The translations under genes and the position numbers were made by a program. The notes beneath the pieces were generated by a model, which was not told the DNA's origin, did no database searches, and worked only from the letters and a program-made list of their open reading frames with translations. This document shows, piece by piece, positions 56,892 to 64,000 of a DNA stretch of 64,000 bases. Source of the stretch: Bartonella taylorii 8TBB (GTDB lineage: Bacteria; Pseudomonadota; Alphaproteobacteria; Rhizobiales; Rhizobiaceae); assembly GCF_902825155.1 (NCBI RefSeq), contig NZ_CADEAG010000006.1, positions 1 through 64,000 on the forward strand, written 5' to 3'. Position 1 is the first letter of the stretch; the number at the start of each line of letters is the position of its first letter.

Positions 56892-58301
56892 TTATAATAT
56901 TTTTCCAGGATTCATAATTCCTAAAGGGTCGAGCATTTTCTTAATCCCTTGCATAATATCCAACGCAACAGGTGATTTGAAAGCGCGAAGTTCCTCACGC
57001 TTAAGTTGGCCAATTCCATGCTCAGCAGAAAATGCACCTTGATAATGCATCACTAAACTATGAATCCGATGATTTATTTGTGACCATAATTGTAAAAATG
57101 CTGCAGTATCAGCCCCAATAGGCTGCGTAATATTGTAATGAAGGTTTCCATCACCCATGTGCCCAAAACAAACCACCCACGCTCCTGGAGCAATATCTTC
57201 AACAATACGTGCTGCCTCAGCGATAAAATCAGGAATAGAAGTAAGAGGCACCGCAATATCGTGCTTAATAGACCCTCCCGCTAACTTCTGTGCAGATGGT
57301 ATACTTTCACGCAATTGCCAAAAAAAATCTTGCTGCTTTAATGATTGTGCAACAACAGCCTCTTCTATCACAGCATTCTTTAAAGATTCTTCTAAAATAA
57401 CACTTAGCACTGATAACGCCTCTTCATCGCTCTGCAATGATGAAATATTAATCAATACATACCATTCATGCTTATGCTCAAGGGGTGACCTCTCACACAT
57501 CTTGTAGTCTAAAGCCATTTGCAAGCTGCGTTTTCCCATAAGCTCAAAACCAGTCAACATCGTCCCTCCATGACATTGAGCAAAAGATAAAAACTCAAGA
57601 GCCTTCGCTGGACTACATAAACCGACCAAAGAAACTGCTTTTCCTTTAGGCTTTGGAAAAAGCTTTAAAACTGCTGCTGTTATAATACCTAAAGTGCCTT
57701 CCGCACCAATAAAAAGGTTTTTCAAATCATAGCCGCTATTATCCTTCTTTACAAAACGCAAATCATCCAAAATACGTCCATCAGGCAAAACAACTTCTAA
57801 ACCAAGACAAAGCTCACGCATATTGCCATACGCTAAAACAGCTGTCCCTCCAGCGTTAGATGAAAGGTTTCCCCCTATCTGGCAGGAACCTTCTGAAGCT
57901 AGAGAAAGAGGAAAAAAACGACCTGTTTCATCCACTTTTTTCTGTAAATTTTGCAAAATAACACCAGCTTCTACCACAGCAAAATTACCCTCAAGATTAA
58001 GACATCTAATCTTATTTAATCGTTCCATGGATAAAAGAACACCACATCCATTTTTATCTGGCTGTTGACCACCTACGAGACCTGTATTTCCTCCCTGAGG
58101 TACAATCGGCGTGCATGTTTGACTAGCTAACCGCATAATTGATGAAACCTCCGCTGTGGAAGATGGACGTAAAAGCAACGGTGTTTTTCCATGAAAAAGC
58201 CCGCGTTCTTCAATCAAATACGGTGCAATCAATGCTTGATCCGTTATAGCATGTGCCGCACCGACAATTTTTCTAAAGCTCTCAATTAACTCCTGCTCCA
58301 T
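56892..58301 (-). CDS. FAD-linked oxidase (GlcD/D-2-hydroxyacid dehydrogenase type)
   Basis: About 469 residues. The N-terminal FAD-binding domain (PCMH type) has VPQGGNTGLVGGQQPD and GGNLSSNAGGTAVLAYGNMR, then FIGAEGTLGIITAAVLKLFP. The C-terminal oxidase domain ends HMGDGNLHYNI, AEHGIGQLKREEL and MLDPLGIMNPGKIL, typical of D-lactate/D-2-hydroxyglutarate dehydrogenase relatives. The substrate is not certain. AGGAGG seven bases before ATG 58301 is a better start than ATG 58307, which overlaps the stop of the upstream gene. Confidence 0.88.
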   Translation of the reverse strand: MEQELIESFRKIVGAAHAITDQALIAPYLIEERGLFHGKTPLLLRPSSTAEVSSIMRLASQTCTPIVPQGGNTGLVGGQQPDKNGCGVLLSMERLNKIRCLNLEGNFAVVEAGVILQNLQKKVDETGRFFPLSLASEGSCQIGGNLSSNAGGTAVLAYGNMRELCLGLEVVLPDGRILDDLRFVKKDNSGYDLKNLFIGAEGTLGIITAAVLKLFPKPKGKAVSLVGLCSPAKALEFLSFAQCHGGTMLTGFELMGKRSLQMALDYKMCERSPLEHKHEWYVLINISSLQSDEEALSVLSVILEESLKNAVIEEAVVAQSLKQQDFFWQLRESIPSAQKLAGGSIKHDIAVPLTSIPDFIAEAARIVEDIAPGAWVVCFGHMGDGNLHYNITQPIGADTAAFLQLWSQINHRIHSLVMHYQGAFSAEHGIGQLKREELRAFKSPVALDIMQGIKKMLDPLGIMNPGKIL

Positions 58302-58303
58302 CT

Positions 58304-59266
58304 TCATTCCTCCTTTGGAGCTGCAGCACGTATCAAACGATCATTAATAGCCTCACCTAATCCGTATGACGGAATAGGTTCCACTGCAATAGATCTTACC
58401 TTGAGTGCATCCAATTCCTTCATGTATTGAAATAAATGAGAAGCAGCTTCTTCCAACTGCCCTGTTTCGCTAAGATTTAAAACAGAAACGGCGTTTTCAA
58501 TATGCGCAATACGTTTAGGTCCAAATGCTAAAAGCGCTTCACCACTTTCTACCTTTTGCACATTTAAACGCACCGCAGCACTGGGTGCATAATGCGATCT
58601 TAACATACCTGGTGCCTCAATCGCAGCCCGCTGATCTATCCGTTTCAGCGATTTTCCTACAACTTCTTCAATCTCTTCAGACGAAAGTCCTCCAGGACGC
58701 AAAAGATAAATATCGTCATTACAAACCTTAATAATCGTTGATTCAAGCCCTATTTTAGAAGGTCCTCCATCAAGTATCAGAGGAACAGCCCCTCCTAAAG
58801 ATGCAAAAACGGCTTCAGCCGAAGTAGGACTGAGACATCCCGATTGATTCGCACTAGGAGCAGCGAGAGGTCGACCAAAACATTGTACAACTTCTGCAAA
58901 ATGGCTATCTGGAAAACGAACAGCCAATGTATTCAAACCAGAAGTGGTTAAAGGATGGATATTATGTTGTGCCTTTAAAGACAGAACGAACGTCAAGGGC
59001 CCTGGCCAAAACACTTCCATCAATCGACGTGAAAGAAAATCAATTTCAACGTAGCGTTCCGCCATGCTGATACTGCTTACATGCACAATAAGAGGATTAA
59101 ATTGTGGACGCCTCTTTGTGAAAAAAATAGAAGATACTGCCCTCCCATTGGTTGCATCACCTGCCAATCCATAGACAGTTTCTGTCGGTAAAGCCACTAA
59201 CTTCCCCTGTTTAAGAAGTGCAACTGCCTCTTTTATCGAAGCACTATTGAAAGGCAGAATCGTCAT
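58304..59266 (-). CDS. Threonylcarbamoyl-AMP synthase (Sua5 type)
   Basis: A 320-residue enzyme for the t6A modification of tRNAs that read ANN codons. The N-terminal YrdC domain has LLKQGKLVALPTETVYGLAG, KRRPQFNPLIVHV, FWPGPLTFVL and RPLAAPSANQSG. A C-terminal Sua5 domain (about 210-320, with PGMLRSHYAP) makes it the long form. It overlaps rnhB by one base and is followed at once by the FAD-linked oxidase, so the three form an operon. Confidence 0.93.
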   Translation of the reverse strand: MTILPFNSASIKEAVALLKQGKLVALPTETVYGLAGDATNGRAVSSIFFTKRRPQFNPLIVHVSSISMAERYVEIDFLSRRLMEVFWPGPLTFVLSLKAQHNIHPLTTSGLNTLAVRFPDSHFAEVVQCFGRPLAAPSANQSGCLSPTSAEAVFASLGGAVPLILDGGPSKIGLESTIIKVCNDDIYLLRPGGLSSEEIEEVVGKSLKRIDQRAAIEAPGMLRSHYAPSAAVRLNVQKVESGEALLAFGPKRIAHIENAVSVLNLSETGQLEEAASHLFQYMKELDALKVRSIAVEPIPSYGLGEAINDRLIRAAAPKEE

Positions 59267-59904
59267 TAAATATCATCCCTGTAGCGCTCTTTAAGTGGTG
59301 CAAAACTATAACGATGTAATCCTACAACTGGCCCATATTTATCAAGAGCTGCACGATGCATTAGCGTTGCATAACCTACATGTTTTTCTAAACCATAACC
59401 TTTATAAACTTGTCCTGCACATTCCATCATCCGATCACGCGTCACTTTGGCAATAATAGATGCTGCTGCAATTGAAACCGAACGCTGATCGCCTTTAATC
59501 AAAGCCGTTGCCGAACATGCTAGCTCAGAAGGAACATCACGTCCATCAATGAGAGCATAGTGAGCTGGAATTGCTAATCCTGTAATACAGCGACGCATTG
59601 CTTCTAAAGTTGCTTTTCTAATATTAGACTGATCAATCGTACGGGCGCAAAGACTAGCAACCGAAATCGCTAATGCACTTTGCAAAATTTTATTATACAG
59701 TTTCTCACGTTGTAGAATAGAAAGCCTTTTTGAATCATTGAGCCCATCAGGAATATGGTCTTTATCCAAAATGACTGCTGCTGTCACGACAGGCCCAGCA
59801 AGAGGTCCACGTCCTACTTCGTCAACACCCGCTATATGAAAAAAACCCTGTTTCTGCAAATCCAATTCACATGCAAAATTTGGCTGAAGCGGTAAATTAA
59901 ACAT
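59266..59904 (-). CDS. rnhB: Ribonuclease HII
   Basis: A 212-residue RNase H type 2 that removes ribonucleotides from DNA. The catalytic acids lie in [16 protein letters not shown] (D and E) and in ALIDGRDVP (D); [17 protein letters not shown] and [12 protein letters not shown] are also typical. First gene of the rnhB-sua5-FAD oxidase run. In many Rhizobiales rnhB lies next to ccrM; here the two are about 34 kb apart. Confidence 0.96.
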   Translation of the reverse strand: MFNLPLQPNFACELDLQKQGFFHIAGVDEVGRGPLAGPVVTAAVILDKDHIPDGLNDSKRLSILQREKLYNKILQSALAISVASLCARTIDQSNIRKATLEAMRRCITGLAIPAHYALIDGRDVPSELACSATALIKGDQRSVSIAAASIIAKVTRDRMMECAGQVYKGYGLEKHVGYATLMHRAALDKYGPVVGLHRYSFAPLKERYRDDI

Positions 59905-60205
59905 CTTTCATAAATCACAAATACCATAAAACCTACATCAATTTTCATAGCTTGCCTCTTTTCTGCAAGCCCTACAGAGTAAAAATAGCTCACCAAACGT
60001 CTTAGTTAATTCTTGCATAAGTATAAAAATAAAAGAACTAAATACAGAATATCCTGCACTACATTCGATTCCTCTTTTAGCGTATTATCCTAGCATGTGC
60101 TAACTTGATCTGGAAAACAAAAAACGCCCATTCTCTCGCTTAATCCTTCTATTATACATAACAGAATCGTTATCAAGCAAATCTTTGACCTTTATACTTT
60201 ATCTC
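59905..60205. other. Intergenic region between rnhB and ispE
   Basis: About 300 bp, AT-rich, between two same-strand transcription units. No gene or clear terminator is seen. The rnhB promoter presumably lies here. Confidence 0.3.
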
Positions 60206-61114
60206 TCAAGTCTTTCCTAAAGTCATGATAGGTTTCACAAACCAATTTGGATGCATCGATTTGATAAAAAGAGCTGCCTTTTGGGCTGCTTGTTGATCTT
60301 TAAAAATACCAAAGCAAGTCGCCCCCGTCCCAGACATACGAGAAAACAGAGAGCCACATTCATCTAATGTAGATAACACTTGTGTTAATTGAGGTGCAAT
60401 CTTTAAAGCAGGAGCGAAAAGATCATTACGCGTTTCTTGTAAAGTTTCAACCAATGAATCAACAGTCTTTAAGGCTACGGGATCAATTTTCAGAGGAGAA
60501 TGATTGCGATTTTCCAAAGCCTTGAAAACAGCTTTCGTTGCAATTTGTTGACCATGATTAACCAATACCATTGCAAGAGAACAAGCTTCTTTTAGTCGTG
60601 TAATATCCTGCCCAATTCCTTTCACAAAAAGCGGCTGCTGATATTCCAATGCAAAGAGACACATTGGCACATCAGCGCCAAGCTCTAAACTCATTTCTGC
60701 TAATTTTTCACAAGAACAATCAAGATTCCACTGTTGACGCAATATACTCAAAACAGCGGCCGCATCTCCCGAACCACCACCAACACCTGAAGCAACAGGT
60801 AATGTTTTAATAAGCTGAAAGAAGGCAGGCTTAGCACTTTTAGGAAATTTTTTGCGCATAAAATCACGTGCGCAAATAACCAAATTATCTGAATCAGAAA
60901 CAAGCCCATCCGCAAAGGGACCCGTTAATATGAAGCGATCACTTACACAAGATGCATAACCTAAACAATCACCGCTAAGACTAAAATAAACCAAACTTTC
61001 TATTAAATGATAACCATTAGAACACTGACCCACAATATGCAAAGCTAAATTCAATTTAATAGGTGTAAATATATAAGAATGCTCTTTGAAAGGAGCCTGT
61101 ACATCCGATATCAT
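60206..61114 (-). CDS. ispE: 4-diphosphocytidyl-2-C-methyl-D-erythritol kinase
   Basis: A 302-residue GHMP kinase of the MEP pathway. The N-terminus shows [20 protein letters not shown], the ATP loop is [18 protein letters not shown], and the C-terminal substrate motif is [13 protein letters not shown]. Length matches the family. Its start overlaps the stop of a small frame at 61111-61305 by four bases. Confidence 0.95.
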   Translation of the reverse strand: MISDVQAPFKEHSYIFTPIKLNLALHIVGQCSNGYHLIESLVYFSLSGDCLGYASCVSDRFILTGPFADGLVSDSDNLVICARDFMRKKFPKSAKPAFFQLIKTLPVASGVGGGSGDAAAVLSILRQQWNLDCSCEKLAEMSLELGADVPMCLFALEYQQPLFVKGIGQDITRLKEACSLAMVLVNHGQQIATKAVFKALENRNHSPLKIDPVALKTVDSLVETLQETRNDLFAPALKIAPQLTQVLSTLDECGSLFSRMSGTGATCFGIFKDQQAAQKAALFIKSMHPNWFVKPIMTLGKT

Positions 61115-61305
61115 CTGACGTCATATTCACCTGTGTAAGGATCTTTCACCAATGTGCCCCTTTTATCCATATTTGGTTTAATTTCTGTACAATCAATACC
61201 CTGTAATATCTTCTGCAATCGTTTCCTCAAGAAACAAGAAGAGCTATAATACACAACAAACCGAATGCAACCATTCGCACCATTGCAAGTTTTTCTCTTT
61301 CTCAC
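61111..61305 (-). CDS. Small hypothetical protein upstream of ispE
   Basis: A 64-codon frame overlapping ispE by an ATGA-like junction. The N-terminal half is cysteine-rich and irregular; the C-terminal part ([23 protein letters not shown] in outline) looks like a conserved protein tail. I do not recognise the family. It may be the degraded remnant of a longer gene whose end kept translational coupling to ispE, or a real small protein. Confidence 0.35.
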   Translation of the reverse strand: MRKRKTCNGANGCIRFVVYYSSSCFLRKRLQKILQGIDCTEIKPNMDKRGTLVKDPYTGEYDVR

Positions 61306-61364
61306 AACTATTTTTAGGCAAAATTATTAACACTATTGAGTATCTATCAAATTATTATTTCCTA

Positions 61365-62213
61365 TCACAAACCATAACGCTGCCAAAGCGCTCGCTCTTG
61401 TGCTGCCATCAACGCACTGTCAACTGCTGTATAAACTGCATGAGCAGCAACTCCTGAAGGAATTTTAGGCCCTAAAAGGCTTTTTGGAGGAGTAATTAAT
61501 CGAAGTTTGGTATCATCCCCAAATCGCTCCTTAATAACAGATCGCACATCATTCAATCCATCGATAAGGCCAAGTTCAAGGCTTTTCTTTCCACTCCAAA
61601 ACATCCCTGTAAAAATATCTGGATCATTTGATAGCTTCGCTGCACGCCGTTTCTTAACCAAATCAATAAAAGTTTGGTGAACCTCAAGTTGCAGAGACTT
61701 CAAATGCTCAACATCTGCCTTCTTTTCAGGCTGAAATGGATCTAGTGTGACTTTATTTTTTCCTGCCGTATAAACACGCCGCTCGACACCAATTTTCTTC
61801 AAAAACTCAGGAAAACCAAAGGATGCTGAAACAACCCCGATAGAACCAACAATCGAAGAAGGATCAGCAAAAATCTCATCCCCCGCACAAGCAATCATAT
61901 AACCACCCGATGCAGCTACATCCTCGATAAACATAAGAACTTGCTTATTTTTTTCCTCTGCCAAATCACGGATACGCTTAAAAATAAGACGTGATTGCAC
62001 AGCCGAACCGCCAGGGGAATTGATAATGAATGCAACAACCGGTGCTTTTTTGTACGCAAAAGCCTTGTCTAAAAGATTTGCACATCTACCTAATGAGAGT
62101 GTACGCGCTATTGATGTAGTTGAATCCATAATTGCCCCATGAAGGCGCACAACAGGAATTTCGAGTTTATTAGAACAAAAACGATGTGGAATAAGATTTT
62201 TGATAAAGTCCAT
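61365..62213 (-). CDS. S49-family peptidase (SohB/SppA type)
   Basis: About 282 residues. The central serine peptidase domain has INSPGGSAVQSRLIFKRIRD, EDVAASGGYMIACAGDEIFA and SSIVGSIGVVSASFGFPEFL, with the catalytic serine in ASGGY and a lysine near KKIGVERRVYTAGKNK. This is the short single-domain type related to signal peptide peptidase SppA and SohB. There is no clear N-terminal membrane helix. AAGGAG lies eleven bases before ATG 62213; a TTG one codon upstream is an alternative. Confidence 0.9.
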   Translation of the reverse strand: MDFIKNLIPHRFCSNKLEIPVVRLHGAIMDSTTSIARTLSLGRCANLLDKAFAYKKAPVVAFIINSPGGSAVQSRLIFKRIRDLAEEKNKQVLMFIEDVAASGGYMIACAGDEIFADPSSIVGSIGVVSASFGFPEFLKKIGVERRVYTAGKNKVTLDPFQPEKKADVEHLKSLQLEVHQTFIDLVKKRRAAKLSNDPDIFTGMFWSGKKSLELGLIDGLNDVRSVIKERFGDDTKLRLITPPKSLLGPKIPSGVAAHAVYTAVDSALMAAQERALWQRYGL

Positions 62214-62397
62214 CAAAATAACATCTCCTTATGAATTAAATAAGCAAGGACAGCAAAAAGGGAAAACACGATAACATCCAAAAGCGCCAATCAATCCCCA
62301 CATTGCAATTAGAAATAAAATTTCACACAAATCTAAAATCCCCCTATAAATAAAGACTCATTTTAAATTTAAGCAATAAACTAGAAAACACAAGATA

Positions 62398-63189
62398 TTA
62401 TTTAAAAAGTTCCCACAAGCTTATATGCCCATTATTGATTGCATCAATCGGTGATGAAAAAGCGTGACCTTCGCCTTCATGTATAACTAATGCCGGTAAT
62501 ACAGATAAAGCCGCTCTGCTTCCTCGTTTTGCATAAAATAAAAGGCGAATTGCTGCTGTTGTCGCACGCGCGTGAACAGGAATTATACATATACTGCCAA
62601 AACGACCTTCTAAAGCATGCAAGATATCAATCAGCGATTGTGGACGTGCAATTAGCCCTAAATATCCACCTGGCTTAACAATTGCTGCTGCACTCCGCAA
62701 CCAATTATCAAACATCGCTTCAGGCATAACATGTGCCTCAGACTTTTGCTTATCAGGTGTTTTGCGATCTGCAGGACTATTAAACGGTGGATTCATAATC
62801 GCAAAATCAAAAGAATTATCCACCAATCCTGCTTTTAAGCGATTTTTGCCTTTTAAAGTAACATCTGCTTCTAACAAAAAAACGCGCTCAGCAAGTTTTT
62901 CATTTTGTTTTAGCATAAGCGTTTTTTGTGCGTAAGATGCCATAAAGGCTGAACGTTCAACCAACGTAACATGAACTTTCAAACAACGCGAAGCAACCGC
63001 CAAACCCGCTGCTCCAGCACCAGCGCCTAAATCAACAACCTTTCCTTTTAAATTTTTGGGAACTAAACTGGCTAATAACATAGCATCCATGCCAGAGCGA
63101 TGACCATATTTACGTGGCTGAACCAAATAAAACTTTCCACGATGAAAACTGTCAATTGTTTCATCACTTTGATTCGTTATTTCGTCCAT
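62398..63189 (-). CDS. tRNA1(Val) adenine-N6 methyltransferase-like protein
   Basis: A 263-residue methyltransferase of the TrmN6/YfiC group. It shows YRSGMDAMLL in outline (YGHRSGMDAMLLASLVPKN), the SAM-binding loop VVDLGAGAGAAGLAVASR, and the catalytic motif IMNPPFNSP used by N6-adenine methylases. In E. coli the relative modifies A37 of tRNA-Val. It is divergent from the polyprenyl synthase gene, an arrangement common in Rhizobiales. Confidence 0.88.
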   Translation of the reverse strand: MDEITNQSDETIDSFHRGKFYLVQPRKYGHRSGMDAMLLASLVPKNLKGKVVDLGAGAGAAGLAVASRCLKVHVTLVERSAFMASYAQKTLMLKQNEKLAERVFLLEADVTLKGKNRLKAGLVDNSFDFAIMNPPFNSPADRKTPDKQKSEAHVMPEAMFDNWLRSAAAIVKPGGYLGLIARPQSLIDILHALEGRFGSICIIPVHARATTAAIRLLFYAKRGSRAALSVLPALVIHEGEGHAFSSPIDAINNGHISLWELFK

Positions 63190-63444
63190 TTGAAAACCTA
63201 ATGTTCATCTTTATAAACTGCACTTTTTCCTATCAATTGTTGTTTAAAAAACTGTTTTAAATTTTTCTCACAACTCCATAACAACAATATTACACAAGCT
63301 TTTACAATATTCCTTACCAACATCATCCAAGACTTCTGCTTCAAAACAACCATCAAAAGCTTGAGTCAAAACGAAAGCCCCTTTATGCTAGTGGGCAAAA
63401 TAGAATTCATATATGTCCATTGCAATACTCTAGGAGCAAACACA

Positions 63445-64000
63445 TTGAGTGTAGCCACAAAACCAAATCAAACAAGAAATAATCAAATGTCTCTCCAATC
63501 CCTTATCAATCTTACCCAGTATGATATGGAGCGCGTAAATCAATTTATCCTCTCTATGGCAAAATCAGAGGTTGAAATGATCCCTGAAATTTCCAACCAT
63601 CTTATTTCATCAGGCGGAAAGCGATTACGCCCAATGATCACATTAGCTTCCGCTCATATGTTTGGTTATCAAAACGACGGACATATAAAACTTGCAACCG
63701 CTGTTGAATTTATGCATACAGCAACCTTGTTACACGATGACGTGATTGATGAAAGTAATTTACGACGCGGAAAATCTACTGCACGAATGATTTGGGGAAA
63801 TCAAGCAAGCGTACTTGTTGGTGATTTCCTGTTGGGACAAGCTTTTAAAATGATGGTCGATGTTGGTTCTATAGAAGCGCTCTCTGTCCTAGCAAACGCT
63901 GCTGCAATTATTGCTGAGGGGGAAGTTATGCAACTTTCTGCAGCCAAAAATATACAAACCAGTGCTTCGGACTATCTCAAGATCATCAACGCAAAAACAG
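63445..64000 (+). CDS. ispB: Polyprenyl (octaprenyl) diphosphate synthase, 5' part
   Basis: The window ends within this gene; 185 codons are present. The first aspartate-rich motif is intact (LLHDDVIDES, then RRGKSTARMIWGN), preceded by SGGKRLRPMITLA, the FARM/region I of long-chain prenyl synthases. The N-terminal length fits octaprenyl/decaprenyl synthases that make the ubiquinone side chain. AGGAG eight to nine bases before a TTG at 63445 suggests that start; ATG 63487 is in frame 14 codons later. Product would feed UbiA (53655). Confidence 0.93.
   Translation, partial: MSVATKPNQTRNNQMSLQSLINLTQYDMERVNQFILSMAKSEVEMIPEISNHLISSGGKRLRPMITLASAHMFGYQNDGHIKLATAVEFMHTATLLHDDVIDESNLRRGKSTARMIWGNQASVLVGDFLLGQAFKMMVDVGSIEALSVLANAAAIIAEGEVMQLSAAKNIQTSASDYLKIINAKT

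Overview
The window (about 64 kb, AT-rich) looks like the chromosome of a Bartonella species (Rhizobiales, Alphaproteobacteria). The housekeeping proteins are of rhizobial type: CcrM methyltransferase, MucR/Ros regulator, pyruvate phosphate dikinase, IalB-family protein, MppA-type M16 peptidase, DUF5330, and a RibB with a modified RibA-like domain. Long AT-rich spacers and many small decayed remnants also fit the genus. The species cannot be decided from the sequence alone.

Region 1 (1-10,017) is part of a prophage or phage-derived island, next to a tRNA-Gln(TTG) gene whose 3' end faces it. A divergent Cro-like/repressor pair (3444-4198) separates a minus-strand replication arm (a DUF1376 replication protein, a RuvC-like resolvase with an internal deletion, unknown genes) from a plus-strand early arm (unknown protein, AntA/KilAC antirepressor, ERF annealing protein, YqaJ-type exonuclease, repetitive beta-helix-like protein, small protein, tyrosine integrase). 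Matching palindromic operators lie between the divergent genes and inside the spacer of a good promoter at 4304-4332, which suggests one repressor controls both arms. A separate 25-bp element with a GCGTGA/TCACGC inverted repeat stands 23 to 30 bp before three of the plus-strand genes. A higBA module with a frameshifted toxin and an intact antitoxin lies between the integrase and the tRNA.

Region 2 (10-26 kb) holds scattered single genes: sodB, oligopeptidase B, mucR, sufE, a DUF5330 protein, a peptidoglycan-binding membrane protein, ppdK, a DsbA-like thioredoxin, a DUF721 protein, mutY, ccrM and a HAD phosphatase. AT-rich spacers of 0.3-1 kb separate them.

Region 3 (26-29.7 kb) is an AT-rich, gene-poor stretch. 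It contains three tandem paralogous genes for small secreted or membrane-active proteins: a conserved signal peptide, a divergent mature part and a hydrophobic C-terminal segment. They are the least explained genes of the window.

Region 4 (29.7-64 kb) is dense core genome. It has thrC, mppA, a 7TM-PAS-GGDEF-EAL protein with both catalytic motifs altered, yqgE, a DsbD-N-domain protein, rnhA, thrB, ispH, ctaB, an IalB-family gene and tldD. A long minus-strand run follows (dnaJ-like, fabI, aroC, ribB, xseB, dxs, tlyA, RNA methyltransferase), then pdxH, ubiA, purD and a DUF6101 protein. A second minus-strand run comes next (trmN6-like, S49 peptidase, ispE, rnhB, tsaC/sua5, FAD-linked oxidase), and the window ends inside a polyprenyl diphosphate synthase gene. 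Three MEP-pathway genes (dxs, ispE, ispH), the polyprenyl synthase and two users of prenyl diphosphate (ubiA, ctaB) all lie here, so isoprenoid and quinone/heme-A synthesis is well represented.
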